A stretch of 64,000 nt of DNA from positions 186,001-250,000 of the forward strand of contig JAPOKJ010000001.1 of assembly GCA_029977705.1 (NCBI GenBank), in the 5' to 3' direction. Below the pieces are notes generated by a model that was not told the DNA's origin, ran no database searches, and saw nothing but the letters and a program-made list of their open reading frames with translations. This stretch comes from Burkholderiales bacterium. Lineage in GTDB: Bacteria > Pseudomonadota > Gammaproteobacteria > Burkholderiales > Burkholderiaceae_E. A program made the position numbers and the translations under genes. This document shows, in pieces, positions 7,918 to 16,610 of this stretch (positions are counted from its first letter, which is position 1; each line of letters opens with the position of its first letter).

Positions 7918-10284
7918 ATGGACCCTCCTGCGCCCGACCTTTTGAGATCCGATGTGACGCCCGCCGCCCCCCTTCGGCAGGCGGCAGCGCAGGTCACTCC
8001 TGCGGCCGTCTTGGGCGAAGTGCCGCAGGGGGCCGAGGTCCTGCTCGATGAGCCGCAGCGCTGGCCCGAGTTCTCCGACCCGGTCGAAGGGGGTGCCTGG
8101 GTGTCGCGCATCAGCGTGCGCGGCATGCATTGCGCTGCCTGCGCCATTACCGTCGAGGCTGCCCTGCGTCAGGTGCCGGGCGTGGCCGCCTGCTCGGTCA
8201 ATGCCGCCACCGGCCGTGCCTGGGTGCGCTGGCTGCCCGGCAGCACCCGCCCTTCGCAGTGGCTGGCGGCCATCGAGCGCAGCGGTTATCGCGGCGCACC
8301 GGTACGCGGCCTCGATCTGCTCGAGCAGGCCCGCCGTGAGCAGCGGGCCATGCTCTGGCGCTGGCTGGTGGCCGGCTTTTGCATGATGCAGGTGATGATG
8401 TACGCCTGGCCCAACTATGGCGCCATGCCGGGTGACATCGATCCGGACAGTGACCGCCTGTTGCGCTGGGCCTCCTTCCTGCTCAGCCTGCCGGTCCTGC
8501 TTTTTTCGAGCGGACCGTTCTTCGGGGCCGCCTTGCGCGACCTGCGCCAGGGCCGCATCGGCATGGATGCACCGGTGGCCATCGGCATCCTGCTCACCTT
8601 TGCCATCAGCAGCGTGGCGGCCTTCCGGCCTGATGGTCCCCTGGGCAAGGAGCTGTACTTCGACTCCCTGACCATGTTCGTGTTCATCCTGCTGTCGGGG
8701 CGCTGGATCGAGACGCGCCTGCGCGCCCAGACGGCAGGCGCACTGGATCGGGTCGCCGAGCAACTGCCGATGGCCGCCAACCGGCTGCGTCCCGATGGCA
8801 GCACCGAGCTGGTGGCCAGTGATCGCCTTAGCCTGGGCGACGTGCTGCGGGTGCGCAGCGGCGAGGGCTTCCCGGTCGATGGCGAAGTCGTCACGGGCCG
8901 CTCCTGGGCCGATGAGTCCTTGCTGACCGGCGAGTCGCAGCCCGTGCAAAAGCAGCCCGGTGATGCGGTGGCCGCGGGCAGCATCAACCTGTCCGAAACC
9001 CTCGAGGTGCGGGCCTTGCGGCTCGGGCGGGACACCCGCTTTGCCCAGATCGTCGACCTGATGGAGCGCTCGGCCCATTACAAGACGCGCACCCTCCTGC
9101 TCGCCGATCGCATCGCCCAGCCCTTTCTGGTGGCAGTGATGGCAGTTGCCGCGCTGGCCTTCTTCGGCTGGTGGTCCAGCGATCCGCATCGCGCCCTGCT
9201 GGCGGCGATCGGCGTGCTGATCGTGACCTGCCCCTGTGCACTGGCCCTGGCGGCCCCCACGGCCATGCTCACCAGTGCGGCAGCACTGGCCCGGCGCGGG
9301 GTCCTGGTGCGCGATCTGGGCGCCCTGGAGCGGCTGGCGCGGATCGACGCCGTGGCCTTTGACAAGACCGGCACCCTGACGGGCGATGGCATCGAGGTGG
9401 CCCGCATTCATCATCTCAATGCCGCCCGCTACAGTGATGTGCTGTCGATGGCGGCGGCGCTGGCCGACCAGTCCCTGCATCCTGCCTCGCGGGCCCTGGT
9501 GCGCAAGGCGGCCCTGACCCAGGCACCGGTGGCATTCTGGGTCGCCAGCCAGGTGCGCGAGCATGCCGGCCAGGGCGTGGAGGGACTGCTGGGGGCGGTG
9601 GGTGACAAGGGCCATGGCCAGTGGATGCGTCTGGGCTCGGCCGATTTTTGCCAGGTGCCCGCTGCGCAGCGCAGTGCCGACAGCGACCGCATGGAGGTCT
9701 GGCTGGCCGATGCCGATGGCCCGGTGGCCCGCTTCGAACTGTCCGAGAGCCTGCGTCCGGATGCTGCCGACACCTTGCGCCAGCTGCGCGGCCTGGGGCT
9801 CGAGCTGGCCCTTTACTCGGGCGACAGTGCCCGCTCAGTGCGCCGCGTGGTGCGTGAACTGGGGCTCGATGCCCAGGCCCAGACCCGTGCGGCCTGCTCG
9901 GCCCAGGACAAGCTGGAGGCCTTGCAGCAGCGCCAGGCCCTGGGCCAGCGGGTCGCCATGGTGGGTGATGGCATCAATGATGCGCCGGTGCTGGCCGGCG
10001 CCGATGCCTCGTTTGCGTTCTCGCGTGGCGCTGCCTTGGCCCAGGTACGGGCCGATTTCCTGCTCCTGCAGCCGCGTCTGGCCCAGGTGCCGATGGCCAT
10101 CGTGCAGGCGCGCCGCACCCTGCGCATCGTGCGCCAGAACCTGTGGTGGGCGGTGCTCTACAACCTGATCGCCGTGCCGCTGGCCCTGGCCGGCTGGCTC
10201 ACGCCCTGGATTGCAGGCCTGGGCATGGCGCTCAGTTCGCTGGCCGTCCTGGTCAATGCTGCACGGCTGCGGCGGATGCCCTGA
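7918..10284 (+). CDS. ccoI: CcoI/FixI-type copper-transporting P1B ATPase
   Basis: A 788-residue heavy-metal ATPase that supplies copper for assembly of the cbb3 oxidase. It has one HMA domain with GMHCAAC (about residues 71-77), paired membrane helices, the TGES actuator motif, the CPC copper site in TM6 (IVTCPCALALAAPTA), DKTGTLTG (phosphorylated Asp) and GDGINDAP. The first 60 residues contain no cysteine, whereas many CcoI/FixI proteins carry an extra N-terminal Cys-rich segment. It is followed 48 bp later by ccoS and then ccoNOQP, the usual order of a biogenesis and structural cluster. Expression should be FNR-dependent. Confidence 0.93.
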   Translation: MDPPAPDLLRSDVTPAAPLRQAAAQVTPAAVLGEVPQGAEVLLDEPQRWPEFSDPVEGGAWVSRISVRGMHCAACAITVEAALRQVPGVAACSVNAATGRAWVRWLPGSTRPSQWLAAIERSGYRGAPVRGLDLLEQARREQRAMLWRWLVAGFCMMQVMMYAWPNYGAMPGDIDPDSDRLLRWASFLLSLPVLLFSSGPFFGAALRDLRQGRIGMDAPVAIGILLTFAISSVAAFRPDGPLGKELYFDSLTMFVFILLSGRWIETRLRAQTAGALDRVAEQLPMAANRLRPDGSTELVASDRLSLGDVLRVRSGEGFPVDGEVVTGRSWADESLLTGESQPVQKQPGDAVAAGSINLSETLEVRALRLGRDTRFAQIVDLMERSAHYKTRTLLLADRIAQPFLVAVMAVAALAFFGWWSSDPHRALLAAIGVLIVTCPCALALAAPTAMLTSAAALARRGVLVRDLGALERLARIDAVAFDKTGTLTGDGIEVARIHHLNAARYSDVLSMAAALADQSLHPASRALVRKAALTQAPVAFWVASQVREHAGQGVEGLLGAVGDKGHGQWMRLGSADFCQVPAAQRSADSDRMEVWLADADGPVARFELSESLRPDAADTLRQLRGLGLELALYSGDSARSVRRVVRELGLDAQAQTRAACSAQDKLEALQQRQALGQRVAMVGDGINDAPVLAGADASFAFSRGAALAQVRADFLLLQPRLAQVPMAIVQARRTLRIVRQNLWWAVLYNLIAVPLALAGWLTPWIAGLGMALSSLAVLVNAARLRRMP

Positions 10285-10332
10285 ATCCAACGCTGCTGCA
10301 ATCCGTCAACTTCTCCCAATCGCCAGGCCGCC

Positions 10333-10470
10333 ATGGAAATCCTTCTTGTCCTGATCCCGCTGTCCGTGGTGCTTGCGCTGCTGATCCTGCTGGCCCTGTG
10401 GTGGGCCGTCCACAGCGATCAATTCGATGATCTTGATGCCCAGGGGCAACGCATCCTCGACGAGGATTGA
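10333..10470 (+). CDS. ccoS: CcoS, cbb3 oxidase maturation protein
   Basis: A 45-residue single-pass membrane protein starting MEILLVLIPLSVVLALLI, followed by WWAVHSDQFDDLD. This is the standard CcoS pattern: one helix, then an acidic tail with a QFDD-like motif. CcoS is needed to insert cofactors into the cbb3 oxidase. Its place between ccoI and ccoN confirms the call. Its TGA stop (10468-10470) lies inside the FNR box that controls ccoN. Confidence 0.9.
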   Translation: MEILLVLIPLSVVLALLILLALWWAVHSDQFDDLDAQGQRILDED

Positions 10471-10480
10471 TCTGGATCAA
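10467..10480. promoter_or_regulatory. FNR box of the ccoNOQP operon, overlapping the ccoS stop codon
   Basis: A second perfect TTGATCTGGATCAA. Its centre at 10473.5 predicts a class-II start at about 10515, and AACACT at 10503-10508 is a weak -10 in exactly the right place. The ccoN leader would be about 73 nt. Confidence 0.82.
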
Positions 10481-10587
10481 TAACGCCCCGATGACACGGT
10501 GCAACACTTGCTCGGAACGTCGGGTCCATGCGCCAGTCAGGCCGCCAGGTGTGCGCGCGGATCCGGAGATAACACGGAGTCAATCCC

Positions 10588-12018
10588 ATGAACAACACAA
10601 GCAAATCGGTCTACAGCGACAACGTCGTCCGGAACTTCGCCGTCATGGCGGTGGTCTGGGGGATCGTGGGCATGCTCGTCGGCGTGATCATTGCGGCCCA
10701 GCTGACCTGGCCCGCGCTGAATTTCGACCTTCCCTGGATCACCTACGGCCGCCTGCGGCCCCTGCATACCAACGCGGTGATCTTTGCCTTCGGGGGCTGC
10801 ACCCTGTTCGCGACCTCTTATTACGCGGTGCAGCGCACCTGTCAGACGCGCCTGTTCGCGCCAGCGCTGGCGGCCTTCACCTTCTGGGGCTGGCAACTGG
10901 TGATCCTGCTGGCGGCCATCTCGCTGCCGCTGGGCTTTACCACCGGCAAGGAATACGCCGAGCTCGAATGGCCGATCGACATCCTGATCACGCTGGTCTG
11001 GGTCTCGTATGCGATCGTCTTCTTCGGCACCGTGGTGACCCGCAAGGTCAAGCACATCTACGTGGCCAACTGGTTCTTCGGGGCCTTCATCCTGACGGTG
11101 GCGGTGCTGCACCTGGTCAACAGTGCCGAGATCCCGGTCACCCTGTTCAAGTCCTACTCGGCCTATGCCGGCGTGCAGGATGCCATGGTGCAGTGGTGGT
11201 ACGGCCACAATGCGGTGGGCTTTTTCCTGACGGCAGGCTTCCTGGGCATGATGTACTACTTCGTACCCAAGCAGGCCGGCCGCCCGGTGTACTCGTATCG
11301 TCTGTCGATCGTGCACTTCTGGGCCCTGATCTTCACCTACATGTGGGCCGGTCCCCATCACCTGCACTACACCGCGCTGCCGGATTGGGCGCAGTCGCTG
11401 GGCATGGTGTTCTCGCTCATCCTGCTGGCGCCCAGCTGGGGCGGCATGATCAACGGCATCATGACGCTCTCGGGTGCCTGGCACAAGCTGCGTGACGATC
11501 CGGTGCTGCGCTTCATGATCGTGTCCCTGTCCTTCTACGGCATGAGCACCTTTGAAGGCCCGATGATGTCGATCAAGACGGTCAATGCGCTGAGCCACTA
11601 CACCGACTGGACCGTCGGCCATGTGCACTCGGGTGCACTGGGCTGGGTCGGCCTGATCTCCTTCGGCTGCCTGTACTTCCTGATCCCGCGCCTGTTCGGC
11701 CGCAAGACGATGTACTCGGTGCCCGCCATCGAGCTGCACTTCTGGGTGGCCACCATTGGCATCGTGTTGTACATCGCCGCGATGTGGATTGCCGGTGTGA
11801 TGCAGGGCCTGATGTGGCGCGCCACCACGCCCGACGGCAGCCTGACCTACACCTTCGTCGAATCGGTCAAGGCCACCTTCCCCTTCTACGTGATCCGCCT
11901 GCTCGGGGGTGTGCTGTACCTGACCGGCGCGGTGATCATGATGTGGAACGTCGTCAAGACCATCGGTGCCGGCAAGTCGGTCGTGACTGAAATTCCGGCT
12001 GTGGCCGCCCACGCCTGA
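10588..12018 (+). CDS. ccoN: cbb3-type cytochrome c oxidase subunit I
   Basis: The 476-residue catalytic subunit, carrying low-spin heme b, high-spin heme b3 and CuB. About twelve membrane helices are visible. Recognisable segments are the heme ligand region [16 protein letters not shown], the [11 protein letters not shown] CuB segment, the [14 protein letters not shown]-like stretch with a His pair, and the [15 protein letters not shown] heme-ligand helix. The length matches the family. It is followed 14 bp later by ccoO. It reduces oxygen at the inner membrane with high affinity, which suits the FNR box upstream. Confidence 0.97.
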   Translation: MNNTSKSVYSDNVVRNFAVMAVVWGIVGMLVGVIIAAQLTWPALNFDLPWITYGRLRPLHTNAVIFAFGGCTLFATSYYAVQRTCQTRLFAPALAAFTFWGWQLVILLAAISLPLGFTTGKEYAELEWPIDILITLVWVSYAIVFFGTVVTRKVKHIYVANWFFGAFILTVAVLHLVNSAEIPVTLFKSYSAYAGVQDAMVQWWYGHNAVGFFLTAGFLGMMYYFVPKQAGRPVYSYRLSIVHFWALIFTYMWAGPHHLHYTALPDWAQSLGMVFSLILLAPSWGGMINGIMTLSGAWHKLRDDPVLRFMIVSLSFYGMSTFEGPMMSIKTVNALSHYTDWTVGHVHSGALGWVGLISFGCLYFLIPRLFGRKTMYSVPAIELHFWVATIGIVLYIAAMWIAGVMQGLMWRATTPDGSLTYTFVESVKATFPFYVIRLLGGVLYLTGAVIMMWNVVKTIGAGKSVVTEIPAVAAHA

Positions 12019-12032
12019 TCGAGGAGAACAAC

Positions 12033-12650
12033 ATGTCTGAAAACACCGGCTTCACCCACGAGAAGATCGAGACCAACAGCTTCCTGATGATCGTGCTGAT
12101 CGTCCTGCTGGTGGCCATCGGCGGCCTGGTCGAGATCGTCCCCCTGTTCTTCCAGCACTCCACCACCAAGCCGATCGAGGGGGTCAAGCCCTACGAGCCG
12201 CTGCGCCTGGTCGGACGCGATGTCTATATCCGCGAGGGCTGCTACAACTGCCACTCGCAGATGATCCGTCCTTTCCGCGCCGAGACCCTGCGCTACGGCC
12301 CCTACTCGGTGGCGGGCGAGTTCGTCTACGACCACCCCTTCCAGTGGGGCAGCAAGCGGACAGGTCCAGACCTGGCCCGCGTCGGCGGCCGCTACAGCGA
12401 TGAGTGGCACCGCAATCACCTGAACAATCCCCGTGACCTGGTGCCCGAGTCGAACATGCCCGGTTATCCCTGGCTGGCCAAGGCCCGGCTCGATCCTGCC
12501 ATCGCCGCGCCGCGCATGGCTGCCCTTCGCAAGGTGGGCGTGCCCTATACCGATGCCGAGATTGCCGAAGCGGGCAAGCAGCTCGAAGGCAAGACCGAGC
12601 AGGACGCGCTGATCGCCTACCTGCAAGGCCTGGGCACTGCCCGCAAGTGA
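12033..12650 (+). CDS. ccoO: cbb3-type cytochrome c oxidase subunit II (monoheme cytochrome c)
   Basis: A 205-residue protein with one N-terminal membrane anchor (about residues 20-42) and a periplasmic cytochrome c domain. The heme site is [11 protein letters not shown], with the distal Met likely in [10 protein letters not shown]. The segment [16 protein letters not shown] is diagnostic of CcoO. It passes electrons from CcoP toward CcoN. It is preceded by GAGGAGA and lies inside the ccoNOQP operon. Confidence 0.96.
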   Translation: MSENTGFTHEKIETNSFLMIVLIVLLVAIGGLVEIVPLFFQHSTTKPIEGVKPYEPLRLVGRDVYIREGCYNCHSQMIRPFRAETLRYGPYSVAGEFVYDHPFQWGSKRTGPDLARVGGRYSDEWHRNHLNNPRDLVPESNMPGYPWLAKARLDPAIAAPRMAALRKVGVPYTDAEIAEAGKQLEGKTEQDALIAYLQGLGTARK

Positions 12651-12679
12651 TGCACCCCACCCATCAGGAGCAATGACAA

Positions 12680-12817
12680 ATGGATGTCAACGATCTGCGG
12701 GTCGCAGCGACCGTGGTCAGTCTGGTTCTTTTTCTAGGAATAGTGGCCTGGGCCCTGTCGGCGCGCAACCGCGCCGCCTTCGATGAAGCATCGAAGCTGC
12801 CCTTGCACGAGGAGTAA
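12680..12817 (+). CDS. ccoQ: CcoQ, small cbb3 oxidase subunit
   Basis: A 45-residue protein beginning MDVNDLRVAATVVSLVLFLG, with a single membrane helix (about residues 8-27) and a charged tail ending LPLHEE. It sits between ccoO and ccoP, 29 bp after the first and 6 bp before the second, with an AGGAG site upstream. Size, topology and place are those of CcoQ/FixQ, which stabilises the complex. Confidence 0.88.
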   Translation: MDVNDLRVAATVVSLVLFLGIVAWALSARNRAAFDEASKLPLHEE

Positions 12818-12823
12818 ACCGTC

Positions 12824-13735
12824 ATGTCAGATTTCATCAACGGCTTCTGGTCCGGCTATGTCGCGATCATCACCGTGGTCTCGATCCTGTTCTGTGTGGT
12901 CATCCTGATCGTCACCGGGCGCAAGAAGGTCAAGGTGTCGGCCGACAATTCGACGGGCCATGTCTGGGATGGCGACCTGCGCGAGATGAACAACCCCCTG
13001 CCGCGCTGGTGGGTGGGCATGTTCTGGCTCACCATCTTCTTCGGCATCCTGTACCTGGTGGTCTATCCCGGGCTGGGCGGCAACCCCGGCATGCTGGGCT
13101 GGAGCTCCTCGGGCGAGCTCAAGGCCGAGAACGAACAGGCCGAAAAGACCATCGCCAAGGTGTATGAAAAATTTGCCGGCCTCGATGCCCGGCAACTGGC
13201 GGGCAACAAGGATGCGATGGGCATCGCCGAGCGCCTGTTCCTGAACAATTGTGCCCAGTGCCATGGCTCGGATGGCCGTGGTTCCAAGGGCTTTCCGAAT
13301 CTGGCCGACAACGACTGGCTGTATGGCGGCACGCCCGAGATCATCCAGCAGACCATCACCGATGGCCGCAACGGCGTGATGCCGCCGATGGCGGCTGCCG
13401 TGGGCAGCGCCGAGGACATCTCGAATGTGGCCCATTACGTGATGAGCCTGTCAGGCAGTCCGCACGATGCCCTCAAGGCCAGCCAGGGCAAGCCCAAGTT
13501 CACGGCCTGTGCCGCCTGCCATGGTCCGGACGGCAAGGGCAATCCAGCCCTCGGGGCCCCCAACCTGTCGGACAAGATCTGGCTGCACGGGTGGGGCGAA
13601 GAGGCGATCACCGCCATGATCACGGCCGGCAAGAACAATCAGATGCCGGCTCAGAAGGGGCGCCTGAGCGAGCCGCAGATCAGACTGTTGTCGGCCTATG
13701 TCTGGGGGCTCTCGAACCAGGCGGGGGTCAAGTGA
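12824..13735 (+). CDS. ccoP: cbb3-type cytochrome c oxidase subunit III (diheme cytochrome c)
   Basis: A 303-residue electron-entry subunit. Two N-terminal membrane helices (about residues 9-31 and 62-84) flank a cytoplasmic loop with VWDGDLREMNNPLPRWW, the CcoP signature. The periplasmic part has two heme sites, CAQCH (about residue 145) and CAACH (about residue 230), with Met ligands in NGVMPPM and NNQMPAQ. All expected residues are present. It ends the structural operon; ccoG follows after 27 bp. Confidence 0.97.
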   Translation: MSDFINGFWSGYVAIITVVSILFCVVILIVTGRKKVKVSADNSTGHVWDGDLREMNNPLPRWWVGMFWLTIFFGILYLVVYPGLGGNPGMLGWSSSGELKAENEQAEKTIAKVYEKFAGLDARQLAGNKDAMGIAERLFLNNCAQCHGSDGRGSKGFPNLADNDWLYGGTPEIIQQTITDGRNGVMPPMAAAVGSAEDISNVAHYVMSLSGSPHDALKASQGKPKFTACAACHGPDGKGNPALGAPNLSDKIWLHGWGEEAITAMITAGKNNQMPAQKGRLSEPQIRLLSAYVWGLSNQAGVK

Positions 13736-13762
13736 CGCGCCTTTGGCCCACCGGATCGAGCC

Positions 13763-15235
13763 GTGAAAGCCGTGGCTGAAAAAGGCCCGCCGCAGGCAGT
13801 CCAGCCGGTGCCCGCCGCCAACGATGCAGCGGGTCCGCGTGTCGAAGCGGCCGAGCAGGAGCAGTATGTCTCCCTGTATGCGGCCAGCAAGAAGATCTAC
13901 CCGCGCAGCGTGCAAGGCCTGTTCGCCCGCTGGCGCTGGGGCCTGGTGTTTGCCACCCAGCTGATCTTCTACGGTCTGCCCTGGATCCAGTGGGGGTCTC
14001 GCCAGGCCGTGCTTTTCGAGCTGGAAGCGCGCCGCTTCTACATCTTTGGCGTGGTCCTTTACCCGCAGGACTTTGTCTACCTCACCGGCATCCTGGTGAT
14101 CTCGGCGCTGTCGCTGTTCCTGTTCACTGCGGTGGCCGGACGGCTGTGGTGCGGCTATGCCTGCCCACAGACGGTGTACAGCGAGATCTTCATGTGGATC
14201 GAGCGCAAGATCGAAGGCGATCGCAATGCCCGCATGAAGCTTGACCAGGGCGACATGAATCCGGACAAGCTGGTGCGCAAATGGTTCAAGCACCTGATGT
14301 GGTTCATGGTGGCGCTCTGGACCGGCCTGACCTTTGTCGGCTACTTCACGCCGATCCGCGAACTGTTCGTGTCGGCGATCCAGCTGGCCACCGGTCCCTG
14401 GGAAGGGTTCTGGATCCTGTTCTATGGCTTTGCCACCTACGGCAATGCAGGCTTTCTGCGCGAGCAGGTGTGCAAGTACATGTGCCCCTATGCCCGCTTC
14501 CAGGGCGCGATGTTCGACAAGGACACCTTGATCGTCACCTACGACCACACCCGAGGCGAGGCCCGCGGCTCGCGCTCGCGCAAGGCCGATCCGCGCGCGC
14601 TGGGCCTGGGCGACTGTGTCGATTGCGGACTGTGCGTGCAGGTCTGCCCGACCGGTATCGACATCCGCAATGGCTCGCAGTACGAGTGCATCGGCTGCGC
14701 GGCCTGCATCGATGTCTGTGACGAGGTCATGGTCAAGATGAACTACCCCAAGGGGCTGGTGCGCTATTCCACCCAGAATGCGATCAACAAGGGTTGGAGC
14801 AGCAAGGAAGTCGTGGCGCACCTGATGCGGCCGCGGGTGCTCATCTATACCGGTATCTGGCTGGCCCTGATTCTTGCGCTGCTTGCGAGCCTGGCCCTGC
14901 GCACACCGTTCAAGGTCGATGTGGTGCGTGACCGCACCAGCCTGGCCCGCATCGTTGGCGACGGACAACTCGAGAACGTGTACCGGCTGCAGTTGATGAA
15001 TGCCACCGAGCGCAAGCAGACTTTCCGCATCAGTGCGGTCGGTATCAAGGGGGTGCAGGTGGCGGGACAGACCGAGGTCGAACTCGATCCGGCACAGGCA
15101 CGCTGGGCGGTGGTGCGGGTCGACATCCCCTACAATGCCCTGACGCCCGGGTCGCACCCCTTCCAGTTCGAGATCAAGGTTGCGCCCGACGGCCCGGTGC
15201 TGTCCGAGAAGTCCGTCTTTTTTGTCCCGAGGTGA
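13763..15235 (+). CDS. ccoG: CcoG/RdxA-like cytochrome c oxidase accessory protein (4Fe-4S)
   Basis: A 490-residue membrane protein with about five helices and a ferredoxin-like domain. WCGYACPQTVYSEIF and CDVDCGLC-type clusters are seen as CVDCGLCVQVCP and CIGCAACIDVC, giving two 4Fe-4S sites. A C-terminal immunoglobulin-like FixG domain ends the protein. CcoG is implicated in copper reduction and delivery during cbb3 assembly. The start is GTG at 13763; the first 30 residues are low-complexity. It sits directly behind ccoP, as in most betaproteobacteria. Confidence 0.93.
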   Translation: MKAVAEKGPPQAVQPVPAANDAAGPRVEAAEQEQYVSLYAASKKIYPRSVQGLFARWRWGLVFATQLIFYGLPWIQWGSRQAVLFELEARRFYIFGVVLYPQDFVYLTGILVISALSLFLFTAVAGRLWCGYACPQTVYSEIFMWIERKIEGDRNARMKLDQGDMNPDKLVRKWFKHLMWFMVALWTGLTFVGYFTPIRELFVSAIQLATGPWEGFWILFYGFATYGNAGFLREQVCKYMCPYARFQGAMFDKDTLIVTYDHTRGEARGSRSRKADPRALGLGDCVDCGLCVQVCPTGIDIRNGSQYECIGCAACIDVCDEVMVKMNYPKGLVRYSTQNAINKGWSSKEVVAHLMRPRVLIYTGIWLALILALLASLALRTPFKVDVVRDRTSLARIVGDGQLENVYRLQLMNATERKQTFRISAVGIKGVQVAGQTEVELDPAQARWAVVRVDIPYNALTPGSHPFQFEIKVAPDGPVLSEKSVFFVPR

Positions 15236-15239
15236 TGTG

Positions 15240-15515
15240 ATGCAGACCCAACCCGATGCCCATCCTGAGCAACCCGGCGACTGGAAGCGAAACGGCTATG
15301 TCTGGCTGGTGCTGGCCGGCCCACTGCTGGTGATCATCGCGGCCTTCGTGACCGCCTACATCGCCTGGCACGGCGCCGATCCGGTGGTCGCTGAAAAATA
15401 CCAGGAGATGCGCAACAAGGCCGACGTCGGGGCGATGCTGCCTGCTCAGCGGGCGCGCAACCACGCGGCCACGCCGGCCGACCAGATCCCGATGCCCAGG
15501 CAGCCCGCGCAATAA
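15240..15515 (+). CDS. FixH/CcoH-like cbb3 assembly protein, short form
   Basis: A 91-residue protein with one membrane helix (about residues 22-43, YVWLVLAGPLLVIIAAFV) and the family-type segment WHGADPVVAEKYQ just after it. FixH proteins of alphaproteobacteria are about 160 residues and have a larger periplasmic domain, so this is the short type. It starts 4 bp after ccoG stops, so it is in the same operon. The assignment to FixH rests on topology, the post-helix motif and position. Confidence 0.75.
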   Translation: MQTQPDAHPEQPGDWKRNGYVWLVLAGPLLVIIAAFVTAYIAWHGADPVVAEKYQEMRNKADVGAMLPAQRARNHAATPADQIPMPRQPAQ

Positions 15516-15530
15516 GCCGTGGAGCGCACC

Positions 15531-15797
15531 ATGCGAAAGGCCTTCTGCATGTGCACGATATGGCCGGCCTTCCTCGGGGCGGCGGTGCTCGAGATGCTGG
15601 TGTTTGCACTGGTCGATCCGGCCGAGCTGCATCTTCCGATGCTCAGCCACCACCCCTCGGTGATGGTGGTCTACACCGCCTCGTTCTTTGTCTTCTGGAT
15701 CGGCACCCTGGTGGCCTCGGTGCTCACGGCCGTGCTGGCCGAGCGCGCCGAATCTGTCGATGCCCGCCTGCAGGCTACTGACAGACAGAAGGATTGA
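15531..15797 (+). CDS. Small two-helix membrane protein of the cco cluster, unknown function
   Basis: An 88-residue protein with two membrane helices (about residues 8-28 and 42-70). I do not recognise a named family. GGAG six bases upstream supports the ATG at 15531; a GTG at 15519 would add four residues. It follows fixH by 15 bp on the same strand, and its last 23 bases overlap the 3' end of the convergent fnr gene. Position suggests a role in oxidase assembly or membrane homeostasis under low oxygen, but nothing in the sequence proves it. Confidence 0.65.
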   Translation: MRKAFCMCTIWPAFLGAAVLEMLVFALVDPAELHLPMLSHHPSVMVVYTASFFVFWIGTLVASVLTAVLAERAESVDARLQATDRQKD

Positions 15798-16494
15798 CCA
15801 GGCGGGCCAGTGCCGCCGCATCGACGATCCGCACCTGGCGTTGCTTGACCTCGATCACGCCCTCTTCGGCAAAGCGTGACATCGAGCGGCTGACGGTTTC
15901 CAGTTTCAGGCCCAGATAGCTGCCGATTTCTTCCCGGGTCATGCGCAGCACGAACTCCGAGGAGGAGAACCCGCGCGCCTGGAAGCGCTTGGCCAGATTG
16001 AGCAGGAAGCCGGCCAGGCGTTCGTCGGCGCTCATGCTGCCCAGCAGCATCATCACGCCGTGGTCGCGCACGATCTCGCGGCTCATCACCTTGTGCACAT
16101 GGTTCTGCAGGGCGCTGACCTCACGCGACAGGGCCTGCAGCACATCGAAGGGAATGACGCAGACCTCGGTGTCCTCCAGGGCGATGGCATCGCACTGGTG
16201 GTGATCGTTCACGATGCCGTCAAAGCCCAGGATTTCACCGGCCATCTGGAAGCCGGTGACCTGATCGCGTCCGTCAGCTGCATTGACCGTGGTTTTGAAG
16301 AACCCGGTCCGGATGGCGTACAGCGATTTGAAACTATCGCCATTGCGGTAAAGATAGCCTTTTCTGATCACCTTGCGGCGGCTACCGACCAATTGGTCGA
16401 GGCGATGCATCTCGTCAGTGGTCAATCCGATCGGCAGGCATAGCTCGCGCATGTTGCAGTTCGAGCAAGCAATCTTGGCTTGTTTGAGGTCCAT
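15775..16494 (-). CDS. fnr: FNR-type oxygen-sensing transcription regulator
   Basis: A 239-residue CRP/FNR family activator. The N-terminus has CSNCNMRELC (about residues 10-19), which together with the internal Cys in DAIALEDTEVC gives the four ligands of an oxygen-labile 4Fe-4S cluster. A cyclic-nucleotide-like beta-roll follows. The C-terminal helix-turn-helix has GLKLETVSR, with the E--SR residues that read the TTGAT half-site. I chose the ATG at 16494 because an earlier start at 16584 would translate through an FNR box. It should control the four FNR boxes seen in this window. Confidence 0.95.
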   Translation of the reverse strand: MDLKQAKIACSNCNMRELCLPIGLTTDEMHRLDQLVGSRRKVIRKGYLYRNGDSFKSLYAIRTGFFKTTVNAADGRDQVTGFQMAGEILGFDGIVNDHHQCDAIALEDTEVCVIPFDVLQALSREVSALQNHVHKVMSREIVRDHGVMMLLGSMSADERLAGFLLNLAKRFQARGFSSSEFVLRMTREEIGSYLGLKLETVSRSMSRFAEEGVIEVKQRQVRIVDAAALARLVNPSVCQ

Positions 16495-16545
16495 GGGGGC
16501 TCGATACGGCGTAATACGGGTGGGAACTCTATCATGGGCGTTCCG

Positions 16546-16559
16546 TTGACCTGGATCAA
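16546..16559. promoter_or_regulatory. FNR box between fnr and hemN
   Basis: TTGACCTGGATCAA differs from the FNR consensus by one base. It is centred 41.5 bp before a predicted hemN start at 16594, with CATATT at 16582-16587 as the -10. Toward fnr no -10 has this spacing, so the box may activate hemN and act differently on fnr itself. Confidence 0.78.
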
Positions 16560-16610
16560 GGCCTGCGGTCCGCGAAGGCTTCATATTGGCGGCACACCGC
16601 CCACGTCTGC

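Noticed and set aside
15847-15860. FNR-like sequence TTGACCTCGATCAC
   Set aside because: It lies inside the fnr coding region, misses a key terminal base and has no promoter next to it.
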